Assembly (NCBI RefSeq): GCF_947504105.1
Contig: NZ_CANNGP010000015.1
Span: 25,476 to 89,475 of the forward strand
Direction of reading: 5' to 3'
Source of the DNA: an uncultured Tateyamaria sp.
Lineage (GTDB): Bacteria > Pseudomonadota > Alphaproteobacteria > Rhodobacterales > Rhodobacteraceae
DNA: 64,000 nt
The number at the start of each line of letters is the position of its first letter. Within the stretch, counting starts at the first letter, position 1. The notes under the pieces are model-generated. The model saw nothing but the letters and a program-made list of their open reading frames with translations. It was not told the origin of the DNA and searched no databases. Shown piece by piece: positions 1 through 7,967 of this stretch. Both the position numbers and the translations under genes were made by a program.

Positions 1-1086
1 GTTGGCAATGCCATCAAGTTCACCAAGGACGGCGCCGTGTCTGTAGAGGTCGAGCAGTTGCCGGATGCCGCGACGTACGAATTCCGCGTGTCCGACACCG
101 GGGTGGGCATCGCTCCGGACGATCTGGCGCATATCTTCGACGAATTCTTTACTGTGAACACCGACTTTGCCCGCGACCACGACGGCACCGGTCTGGGCCT
201 CGCGATCACCCGACGTCTTGTCGGCGCGATGGGCGGTGATATCGACGCTGACAGTATCCCGGGCGAAGGCAGCATGTTCTCGTTCCGCATCCCCCTTGCC
301 ACCGCCGACGCATACCAAACAGGGAAAGCCAATGCGCAAGACGGCGGGCAGGTCACCATCGCCGGAACCAAGCGCGCGCTTGTGGTGGATGACAATGACA
401 TCAACCGCATGATCCTGTCTGACATGCTGGGCGATCTGGGCGTTACAACGGTCGAGGCTGAAGACGGCTTTGCCGCCATCAAGGCTATCGAGGCTGAACC
501 TTTTGACGCGCTCTTTCTCGACATCAGCATGCCCGGTATCGACGGCCTTGAAACACTGCGCCGTATCCGCGCGCTGGAAGTCGACTGGAACACCCTGCCC
601 GCCGTGGCCGTCACGGCCCATGCCGGGCAGCGGGATCATGACCTGATCCGCCGCGAAAGCTTTCTGGACCTTGTGGTTAAACCCATCAACACCGGCGATG
701 TGCATAAAACCCTGCTCAAGATGCCCGGCTTTGCGGATGACATGACTGCCACAGACCAAGCGGACACACCTACGTCAGAGTTCGAAGCCCGCTTCGGGCG
801 CGCCAAATACGCCAAGGCGATGGGCGACATGCACGACGAGTTGGCAATGCTCCTCGATGGGTTGCACACGCACCAACCGCTGACGGACGAAATCCGCGCG
901 CATGCCCATAAGATTGCAGGCTCTGCCGCCGTGCTCGGCAACACCGCCCTGCGCCGCAGCCTGCAAGCGCTCGAAGGGGCCGGTGACGGCGCATGGGCCG
1001 AACAGGCCCCCGAAACCCTTCGATCGCTGAAAACCGAACAGAAGGATCTGGCCACACACATAGCCATGCTCGTTAAAACAACTTGA
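1..1086 (+). CDS. Hybrid sensor histidine kinase, C-terminal part
   Basis: The frame is open from base 1, so the sensor and His-phosphoacceptor parts lie outside the window. What remains starts at the kinase N box (NAIKFT) and continues with ATP-lid motifs DTGVG and GTGLGLAI. A receiver domain follows, with its acidic pair in VVDDND and phospho-accepting Asp at 520-522 (FLDISMPG). An HPt domain ends the protein, with its likely phospho-His at 907-909 (HKIAGSAA). This kinase-receiver-HPt order is that of a phosphorelay hybrid kinase. No cognate regulator is adjacent, so the signal and output are unknown. Confidence 0.93.
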   Translation, partial: VGNAIKFTKDGAVSVEVEQLPDAATYEFRVSDTGVGIAPDDLAHIFDEFFTVNTDFARDHDGTGLGLAITRRLVGAMGGDIDADSIPGEGSMFSFRIPLATADAYQTGKANAQDGGQVTIAGTKRALVVDDNDINRMILSDMLGDLGVTTVEAEDGFAAIKAIEAEPFDALFLDISMPGIDGLETLRRIRALEVDWNTLPAVAVTAHAGQRDHDLIRRESFLDLVVKPINTGDVHKTLLKMPGFADDMTATDQADTPTSEFEARFGRAKYAKAMGDMHDELAMLLDGLHTHQPLTDEIRAHAHKIAGSAAVLGNTALRRSLQALEGAGDGAWAEQAPETLRSLKTEQKDLATHIAMLVKTT

Positions 1087-1174
1087 AAACGCACATTCGC
1101 GATTCCTGATTGTTTTTCTTGGAATTAAGGCGGGTCTGTCGTACACGTCGATTCGTAGCCAATAGGAGACCGCT

Positions 1175-1816
1175 ATGACGTTCATTACGAATGTCAGCGG
1201 CTTTTTCGTTGCGATAGCAGCCAGCGCGACCGTGATTGCGTCAGCCCCTGAAGTTCACGCAGAAGCCCTGACCCTCACCGACATCGCCGGACGCGAGGTC
1301 ACGCTGACCGAAGCCCCCGACAAGATCATTCTGGGCGAAGGGCGGATGATGTATTCCATCGCCGCCATCACCGAGGGAAACCCATTCGAAAAGGTGGTCG
1401 GCTGGAAAGACGACCTAATCCAATATGACCCCGATGCCTTCCGCAAGTTCGAGGCGGCCTTCCCCAAAGACGCGGGCCGGATGATCAACTTTGGCAACCC
1501 GTACGCGGGCGATTTCAGCATCGAAGCCGTGCTCGAGGCAGAGGCCGATCTGGTGATGCTGGACCTTGGTAACCTGTTCAAGGCCGAAGAGACCGGGTTG
1601 ATCGAAAAGCTCGACAAGGCGGGTGTGCAGGTGGTCTTTATCGACTTCCGCCGCAACGCCACCGAAAACACGGTGCCCTCGTTACTGATCTTGGGCCGTC
1701 TTCTGGGCGAAGAGGAAGGGGCACTTGAATTTGTCGATTTCTACGTCTCCGAGATCGCCGTCGCTTTGACATCTGTCGGAATGAGTGCCGAGAAAAAGCG
1801 GACGCCATCGGATTGA
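1175..1816 (+). pseudogene. Truncated FecB/BtuF-like ABC substrate-binding protein
   Basis: The 213-residue product has a signal peptide ending near ASAPEVHAEA. It then matches the start of iron-siderophore/cobalamin type periplasmic binding proteins (LTDIAGREVTL, then a lobe with VLEAEADLVMLD and GVQVVFIDFR). Such proteins are usually 300-370 residues, and here the frame stops after the interlobe helix, so the second lobe is missing. A ribosome site (aggag) precedes the ATG. No permease or ATPase gene follows, and no C-terminal half is recognisable downstream. I read it as a decayed gene; a short functional form is less likely. Confidence 0.7.
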
Positions 1817-2247
1817 TTTCCAATCATAGCGATTGCGAAACTGTATCCTAGCCTCCAGTCCCAGTGATCTCAGCTTTGTGTCACACTGCGTCGACAAAAT
1901 ACTGAGCGGTGGTGCTTCTGAACCTTTTGACTAGGCGACGCACAAAAGCCTGCCTCAGCCGGATGTTCCAACCAAGCCCAAGGCTGAGGATCCACGCCAC
2001 TCACCTCAAAGCATATCGCGCCTTTTTTAGTCATTCATCTTCAGTTCAAAGGCGGATGATTGCAGTTTCGGCGAAGTTGCGCTGGTCCTGGCATGAAAAA
2101 TTGATGGCGCCCCGCAGGCGCCTATACATTCAGTCAACGAATTTTCACTCGAATAACGACATCTGAATGCGGTGAGGCCCCGTGATGAAATCGATTAACT
2201 ATTCAGCTTCCAAGACACCGACAAATTGCCGCAAAGGACGGCGCCCC
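1817..2247. other. Intergenic region with a hairpin, no supported gene
   Basis: About 430 bp between the truncated binding-protein gene and opgG. It contains an 8-bp inverted repeat (cctcagcc at 1953-1960, ggctgagg at 1982-1989) and a GGCGCC repeat pair around 2107-2123. Short frames here show no recognisable protein. The region may hold the scar of the event that removed the rest of the binding-protein gene, and it should hold the opgG promoter. Confidence 0.4.
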
Positions 2248-3813
2248 ATGTTCTCACAACCCTCACGCCGCACGGTGCTTGTCGGATCAGTTGCGTTTCT
2301 GGCGTTGGGTTTATCGGACAGGGCAAGATCGGACGCAGCAGGTTCGGAAGGACCGATGACCTTCGACGGGCTTGTCGAAAAAGCCCGCAATGCTGCCACC
2401 CAACCGTTTGAGCCCGCCACCATCCCCGCGCCTGAACTCATTGAAAAGGTCAACTACAGCGCTCACTGGCAGATCCAGTTTCGGGAAGACGCGACGCTCT
2501 ACATCGGAAAGAACAAAGCACCTGTGCAGCTTTTTCACCCAGGTCGCTACTTCCCCGAACCGGTTCGGATCTATGTCCGCGACGAAGCTGGCACATCACA
2601 CGAAGTGCCCTTCATCCGTGACTTTTTCTCGATGCCAGAGGACAACCCTGCGCTCGACCTGCCGGAGGGTTTCGGCTTCGCTGGCTTCAGGGTTATGAGA
2701 CCGGGCCTTGAGCCCGACTGGATATCATTTCTGGGCGCCTCGTACTTCCGAACGGATGGTCCCGACGCACAATACGGTCTGTCAACGCGTGGCATCGCAA
2801 TCAATACCGGATTGAACATACCGGAAGAGTTCCCTCGTTTCACCGCATTTTGGCTCGGCCCACCTGAAACCGATGACGAAGAACTCTCAATTTGGGCCGA
2901 GCTTGATGGCCCCTCAATCACTGGTGTTTATCGGTTCGGCGTGGTTCGCAATGCTGCGTATGGCGGGCACCTGACGCGTATATCGGCGCATCTTTTCCTG
3001 CGCGCAGGGATCGAGCGCTTGGGTGTGGCACCGCTTACCAGCATGTATTGGTATTCAGAGCGCGACCGCGCTGGTGGCGAGGATTGGCGCCCTGAGATAC
3101 ATGATAGCGATGGCCTCGCTATGGCGGCTGGAAGCGGTGAACGACTGTGGCGCCCGCTCAGCAATCCTGCAAGCGTCGCAACGTCAAGTTTCATGGATGA
3201 GAATCCTGCAGGCTTCGGGCTGATACAGCGCGATCGCACCTTCGAAAACTATCAGGACGACGGTGTCTTTTACAATCGCCGCCCCTCAGCTTGGGTCAGG
3301 CCGATTGGTGATTGGGGACCTGGACAAGTGCAACTTGTTCTGATCCCGACGGAAGATGAAACCTTTGACAATGTCGTGGCATATTGGGTGCCAGACGGCA
3401 CAACCGAAAAGGGTGCAGCCTTCCAGTTCGATTACGAGATTGAGTGGCGCGCGCGCGATCCTCTGCCCGAGGCGGTGGCTTGGGTCGTGGCTACGCGGCA
3501 GGGTCAGGGCGGCGTACCGGGCGACCCGCTTCCTGAAGGTGTCGGAAAAATGGTGATCGACTTCGAGGGGCCGTCCCTGACCGGTCTTGATCGCAATAGC
3601 GGAGTTCTTCCGGTCGTCGATGCCGTGAATGGCCGTATCCTTGAACCGATTGATGCCTATCCTGTCGTGGGAACTGACTATTGGCGGCTGACTTTCGATT
3701 TTGAACAAACAGGGCCCGAGCCTGTGAGTTTGCGCGCCTATTTGCAAACCAGGGACCGCGCATTGACGGAAACCTGGCTAACAGATGCTTGGGTGGAACG
3801 GGGACAGGGCTAA
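2248..3813 (+). CDS. opgG: Glucans biosynthesis protein OpgG/OpgD family
   Basis: This is a 521-residue periplasmic protein of the MdoG/OpgG family, which takes part in making or branching osmoregulated periplasmic glucans. The chosen ATG gives a twin-arginine-like signal (SRRTVLVGS, then a hydrophobic stretch), and aaaggac lies upstream; an in-frame ATG 63 bp earlier would bury the signal. Family features include the FDGLVEKAR start and the tract from PVQLFHPGRYFPEPVRIYV through GFAGFRVM to the RDR.GGEDWRPE and RPLSNP segments. Length fits the family. The usual partner opgH (glucosyltransferase) is not next to it, so the glucan polymerase must be elsewhere. OpgG and OpgD are hard to separate by eye. 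Confidence 0.88.
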   Translation: MFSQPSRRTVLVGSVAFLALGLSDRARSDAAGSEGPMTFDGLVEKARNAATQPFEPATIPAPELIEKVNYSAHWQIQFREDATLYIGKNKAPVQLFHPGRYFPEPVRIYVRDEAGTSHEVPFIRDFFSMPEDNPALDLPEGFGFAGFRVMRPGLEPDWISFLGASYFRTDGPDAQYGLSTRGIAINTGLNIPEEFPRFTAFWLGPPETDDEELSIWAELDGPSITGVYRFGVVRNAAYGGHLTRISAHLFLRAGIERLGVAPLTSMYWYSERDRAGGEDWRPEIHDSDGLAMAAGSGERLWRPLSNPASVATSSFMDENPAGFGLIQRDRTFENYQDDGVFYNRRPSAWVRPIGDWGPGQVQLVLIPTEDETFDNVVAYWVPDGTTEKGAAFQFDYEIEWRARDPLPEAVAWVVATRQGQGGVPGDPLPEGVGKMVIDFEGPSLTGLDRNSGVLPVVDAVNGRILEPIDAYPVVGTDYWRLTFDFEQTGPEPVSLRAYLQTRDRALTETWLTDAWVERGQG

Positions 3814-3856
3814 ACCCCTGCCCGGCCCGTCCAATTGTTAAGGCGTGTCACCCAAG

Positions 3857-5455
3857 CTAGCTGCTGCGAGGGGCGATCAGGGCTAAATCTGTCCCGGTTG
3901 CTGAGCGGCGCTGGTAGAGGGACCAGAATTCCGTTTTCCTTGTGAGTTCAAAATGCTGCTCGAGATACGGGCCGTAGATCTGCTGCATCTTTTCGGTTGT
4001 CCCCTCGGCGACAGGTTGCGTTGGGATCATCACCACATCAACACCGCCCAGCATCTCTTCGGCAGGAAGATGGAACTCCAGATCGAAGTTGCGGTTATCA
4101 TGCATCCAGGCGGTGCCACCCTCTGGTGGGGGCAGTCCTGCAAGCGAGGTGAAGGGACTAACGAAGTCCATAACAAGGACCCGCGATGCCGATGAGTCGA
4201 GCGACGCAAGCAAAGTCGCTCCGCTTCCAAGGGTGTTTCCATAGTCACTGTAAAACTCGAATTGGCCCTTGTTGAGGATGTTGACGATCCGCAAGCCCTT
4301 GCCGTTGGGGGTGTCAAGCGCGACGCCCGATTTTGTGGCTGCAACAGTGGCATGAACACCAATTGCTGTGGCCGACGATAGCGCGATGGGCAAAAGCAAC
4401 ACCGCAACGGCAAACGGTGCGCCGCGGGCAACCGTCTGCATTGCCGGGGATCGTCTCGGTTGCTCTTCACGGGCGACTATCTCGGCTGCAACAGCAGCTC
4501 CTGCCAGCATGCTGACAATCCCGATAGTCTGGAAATTCTGGTTGAGCAGCGCAAAACCTGCCGCGCCGCAAAAGCCATAGAACAGAAAGTCCGTAAATCT
4601 TGGTCGGCGCCAAAGTGCCAAACCCGCGATCAGTGCAAAAACCACATATTCACCGGAGGTAAGAAGAAAGGAACGTACGTAAATGTATGGCTCGATAACA
4701 CCACTGACCTTGGTTGCTTCCACCAGATCGTTGATATGCGCCCAAGTACCGCCCCAGAACGCTTCGACCACAAGCCCGACGAATACGCACAAGGCAATTG
4801 CGCCCGCCGCCCAGCGGCGCTGTGCCGATTGTAGCAGCAGCAAAACAAGGAAGCCAGAGGCGACAACACCGTATGTCATCTTGGTATAGGCCAGTAGCAT
4901 CGTCAGCGTCGCCGCCGATGCAGCATCAAGCCAACCCTGCTGTCGAACTGGGCGGTTGGGCTGTATGTGCATCACAAGCAGAATACCAAGCAGGACCCAG
5001 CCGATGCGGTTATAGAACATTGCGAAGGAAACCTTCGATGGTATCTCGCCGGTATTCATTGGGGTGGCAAGCAACAGTACAAAAAATACTGCCAGCGGAA
5101 CCCCGATCAGTGGACGCATCCTTGATCGTAACACATGGATCATGATCGGCGCTGTCACCAGAACCAGCGTGGCCATACCGATCGGCATCGCCATACCAAG
5201 CCGTCCGGTCAGCCAATAACCAAGACCCGGGATGTAGTAGTTAAGTGGTCCGAGCGCAGTGTGGAAATCCTGATTTGGTACTTGGCCATGAACAACCCGA
5301 TACGCACCGTCCAGGAAAATCAGAATATCGTTGAAGTACATCGACGTTGCAGTCGCGCCCGGCAGAACCAACAATGCGCAGCAAATCACCGTCGTCACCA
5401 GTGTGGCTAGTGTAATGGGCGAGAAAAAATCGCTTAACTTGGACACGCCAGACAC
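3857..5455 (-). CDS. Multi-spanning GT-C-like membrane protein of the arabinan locus
   Basis: This 532-residue protein has about ten hydrophobic segments and a short soluble C-terminal part. After the first span comes an acidic loop (YFNDILIFLDGAYRVVHGQ, then PNQDFHTALGPL). That layout resembles lipid-linked-sugar GT-C glycosyltransferases, whose catalytic acidic residues sit in the first outer loop. The gene starts with GTG just after the dprE2-like stop and is the last gene of the minus-strand operon; a second GTG nine bases later is an alternative start. By context it may use polyprenyl-phosphoarabinose as donor. The family assignment is by topology and loop motif only. Confidence 0.6.
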   Translation of the reverse strand: MSGVSKLSDFFSPITLATLVTTVICCALLVLPGATATSMYFNDILIFLDGAYRVVHGQVPNQDFHTALGPLNYYIPGLGYWLTGRLGMAMPIGMATLVLVTAPIMIHVLRSRMRPLIGVPLAVFFVLLLATPMNTGEIPSKVSFAMFYNRIGWVLLGILLVMHIQPNRPVRQQGWLDAASAATLTMLLAYTKMTYGVVASGFLVLLLLQSAQRRWAAGAIALCVFVGLVVEAFWGGTWAHINDLVEATKVSGVIEPYIYVRSFLLTSGEYVVFALIAGLALWRRPRFTDFLFYGFCGAAGFALLNQNFQTIGIVSMLAGAAVAAEIVAREEQPRRSPAMQTVARGAPFAVAVLLLPIALSSATAIGVHATVAATKSGVALDTPNGKGLRIVNILNKGQFEFYSDYGNTLGSGATLLASLDSSASRVLVMDFVSPFTSLAGLPPPEGGTAWMHDNRNFDLEFHLPAEEMLGGVDVVMIPTQPVAEGTTEKMQQIYGPYLEQHFELTRKTEFWSLYQRRSATGTDLALIAPRSS

Positions 5456-5456
5456 C

Positions 5457-6218
5457 TCAAAGCTTCAGTTTCTTGAAAACTGCTTCCGGGATGGCCCGGA
5501 TGATAAACATGACCAAGCGCCAGGCGCGCAGCACATAGATAACGTTTGCGGGGCGCATCTGAAGCGCGGCAATACGTGCGGCCACGGTCTCTGGTGCAGC
5601 GGTCAGGGGGCCGATCAGGTCCATGTCCGCAGTCATACTGGTCCGAACAAAACCTGGTTTAACGGTGACAACCTGTACGTCCGTCCCTGCCAAACGGTTG
5701 CGTAATCCCGAAAGATAAGCGGTAAACCCGGCCTTCCCCGCCCCATAGACATAGTTCGAAGCCCGCCCCCTGTCGCCAGCGACAGAGCTTACTCCGACGA
5801 TCAGCCCATGGCCGCGCTCGACAAAGCGCGACGCCAGCATTTCAAGAAGCAGGGCCGGACCCTCGAAATTCGTGCGGATCACCTGGGCGGCGTGTTTTGG
5901 ATCGTTCTGCGCACGGGTTTGATCGCCCAGCATGCCGACGACGCAAACGACCGTGTCCGGCAATTCATCAAGCTGGTCCAAGAAGCCGGCAAATGTCGCT
6001 GTTTCCAGAATATCGAGCGGACGCACAGTGACGTGCGCTGCTTCGTACCGGGTCCGGATATCGGCTGCGTTGCGGTCCGCTGCTTCGATGTTGCGCGCAG
6101 CCAGCGTGATCTTCCATCCTATCGCGGCATAGGCAGATGCCACCGCTCGGCCGATATCCGAGGTGCCCCCAATGACAAGTAGGCTTTTAGGGGGCGCTTG
6201 CTGATCAATGTCGCTCAT
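5457..6218 (-). CDS. dprE2: DprE2-like SDR, decaprenylphosphoryl-2-keto-ribose reductase
   Basis: A 253-residue short-chain dehydrogenase. The N-terminal Rossmann motif is GGTSDIGRAVA, the catalytic tetrad region has GVSSVAGDRGR and YVYGAGKAG (Tyr and Lys), and PGFVRTSM follows. In mycobacteria DprE2 reduces the 2-keto sugar made by DprE1, completing epimerisation of polyprenyl-phosphoribose to polyprenyl-phosphoarabinose. The start codon overlaps the DprE1-like stop as ATGA, the same order as in mycobacteria. That coupling is the main reason to call it DprE2 rather than a generic SDR. Confidence 0.82.
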   Translation of the reverse strand: MSDIDQQAPPKSLLVIGGTSDIGRAVASAYAAIGWKITLAARNIEAADRNAADIRTRYEAAHVTVRPLDILETATFAGFLDQLDELPDTVVCVVGMLGDQTRAQNDPKHAAQVIRTNFEGPALLLEMLASRFVERGHGLIVGVSSVAGDRGRASNYVYGAGKAGFTAYLSGLRNRLAGTDVQVVTVKPGFVRTSMTADMDLIGPLTAAPETVAARIAALQMRPANVIYVLRAWRLVMFIIRAIPEAVFKKLKL

Positions 6219-7540
6219 ATTCCAAGCCTTTCTGACAGTTTTGAAGCCATCCGGTCCTTGGCCCCGATTTCGCTTCGGAGTTGTCGAAAGCGATCAAGTT
6301 GTGGATAGCCCGCAGCAAAAGTCGTAGGCGATTGAGTGGCATCCTTTGCCAAGTACATCCGCCCTCCCGCTTCAACGACGAGCGCATCAATCTCGGTCAA
6401 CAGCGTCATCAGTTTTTCACTGACCGGAATATCGAGAGCGAGAGTCAGGCCCTCCATCGGGAAGGACATCAGACCAGAACCGGGCGCAAGACGTTTGAGC
6501 ACGGCAAGAAACGATCCCGCACCATGGCTTGAGATACGATCAAGGATCTCTGACACCGCGCTTTCGGCCTTGGCAACGGGGATAACACATTGATGCTGCA
6601 CGAAGCCGCGGCGCCCGTAGATACGGTTCCAGTTCGCAATACTGTCGAGCGGGAAGAAATAGCTATCCCAAGGGACATTCGTCGTCTGACCAGTCTTGCG
6701 CGCACCATTCCTGTAGTACAGTTCGTTAAATGCCCTGACGGTCCTTGCGTTCAGCATCCAGCCCGGCATGTCGATCGGAACTCCGACCCGACCATTCGCA
6801 GAGGATGGGAAGCGAACGTCGCCCCAGGGCAGTTGTTCTGTCGTGGCATGCTCTCCTTCCAGGATCAGCGACCGCCCTAGCGAATCCCCGCGGGCCAAAA
6901 CGTCGATCCAGGCCACTGTGTAAGTTGCGGTTCCGGTCTGACGCAGCAATGCAACCGCCTCGCTCAGGTTGCGCGCAACGTGAGTGGTTTGACGGATCCA
7001 GCCCGTCTCGATCTGCTTTAGCCGGAACGCGGCCGACAGGATCGTTCCGGTCAGGCCCATACCGCCGATGGTCGCGGCAAAAAGCTCGGCGTTTTCATCC
7101 CGACTGCAACGTATGACGCGATGATCTGGCAGCGCCAACATCAGCCACTCGACATGATCTCCGAAGGTGCCGTCGATGTGCTGGTTCTTTCCATGGACAT
7201 CCGAGGCAATCATCCCACCAACGGTCACAAAACGCGTGCCTGGGACAGAACACGGAAAATAACCGCGGGGCAGAAAGGTCGCGATGATTTCTGCAAGCGA
7301 CACCCCTGCTTCGGTGGCAAGAATCCCGGTTTCAGGATCGAACGCCTGCATTCGGTTTAATCCCGTTGCGTCGATTGTATTGTCGCGCCCGATGGCTGCG
7401 TCACCATAAGACCGTCCAAGGCCCCGCGCGACCACCCCGGGCAGGTTCGCCGTGGCCGCGGCGGCCGGACCAATGTCAAACGCTACATCAAGAGGCCCCG
7501 ACAGGCGGGGATACCGGCCCCAACCGCTCAAATCCTTCAA
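6215..7540 (-). CDS. dprE1: DprE1-like FAD oxidase, polyprenylphosphoryl-beta-D-ribose 2'-oxidase
   Basis: A 441-residue FAD-linked oxidase of the vanillyl-alcohol-oxidase fold. The FAD-binding part has RGLGRSYGDAA and DVHGKNQHIDGTFGDHVEW. The C-terminal substrate domain has LAVLKRLAPG, LSFPMEG-like MSFPMEG and YLAKDA, whose Lys matches the active-site Lys of mycobacterial DprE1. At the place where mycobacterial DprE1 carries the Cys hit by benzothiazinones, this protein reads LTLALDIP, with Ala. It oxidises the ribose 2'-OH of the lipid-linked sugar, the first half of epimerisation to D-arabinose. Its TTG start overlaps the GtrA-like stop, with gggagag upstream. Confidence 0.86.
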   Translation of the reverse strand: MKDLSGWGRYPRLSGPLDVAFDIGPAAAATANLPGVVARGLGRSYGDAAIGRDNTIDATGLNRMQAFDPETGILATEAGVSLAEIIATFLPRGYFPCSVPGTRFVTVGGMIASDVHGKNQHIDGTFGDHVEWLMLALPDHRVIRCSRDENAELFAATIGGMGLTGTILSAAFRLKQIETGWIRQTTHVARNLSEAVALLRQTGTATYTVAWIDVLARGDSLGRSLILEGEHATTEQLPWGDVRFPSSANGRVGVPIDMPGWMLNARTVRAFNELYYRNGARKTGQTTNVPWDSYFFPLDSIANWNRIYGRRGFVQHQCVIPVAKAESAVSEILDRISSHGAGSFLAVLKRLAPGSGLMSFPMEGLTLALDIPVSEKLMTLLTEIDALVVEAGGRMYLAKDATQSPTTFAAGYPQLDRFRQLRSEIGAKDRMASKLSERLGI

Positions 7541-7956
7541 ACGGTGCTCTCCCTGAAGACGTGACGTCGATCAAGCCAGAACTTGAGAACATATCCGATG
7601 CTCAGACCCACGACCGCACCAAGATACTTTGCGAAGTCAGTCTGCCAAATGGCATGGAAACCAAGTTCGAACGTCCAGAAGATCAGCGTCGTCAAAACAC
7701 TGAACAGACCCGACAGTGTGATACGTTGCGCCTCGCCAAATGGCGTGGTGTAGCGTTCGCGAAAGGTCCACATTTTATCGACGACGTACTTTATGAAAAA
7801 GCCGACGAGTGTTCCGACCACGATCGAAACCATCAGGTGCGCATCTGGCACCCCGCGCACCGTCATCTCTTGGGCAAGCAGATTCGCCAGCACAGAAACA
7901 ACTGCGGTTGCCGCGTACCGCGCAATCGGGTGACCTTCTGACAGAACTCTCAGCAT
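7537..7956 (-). CDS. GtrA-like membrane protein
   Basis: About 139 residues with four hydrophobic segments and the GtrA-family ending (YVLKFWLDRRHVF, preceded by KYVVDKMWTFRE between spans 2 and 3). GtrA proteins are thought to help move polyprenyl-phosphate-linked sugars across the inner membrane. In mycobacteria a GtrA-like protein (Rv3789) sits beside dprE1 and has been linked to arabinan synthesis. The start is uncertain: ATG at 7956 or GTG at 7959, both just after the UbiA stop, or an upstream GTG inside the UbiA gene. Context supports a role with lipid-linked arabinose. Confidence 0.8.
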   Translation of the reverse strand: MLRVLSEGHPIARYAATAVVSVLANLLAQEMTVRGVPDAHLMVSIVVGTLVGFFIKYVVDKMWTFRERYTTPFGEAQRITLSGLFSVLTTLIFWTFELGFHAIWQTDFAKYLGAVVGLSIGYVLKFWLDRRHVFRESTV

Positions 7957-7967
7957 CACCGGATCCG

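Noticed and set aside
1909..2166. 85-residue plus-strand frame
   Set aside because: Basic, low-complexity composition, no ribosome site and no family; treated as intergenic.
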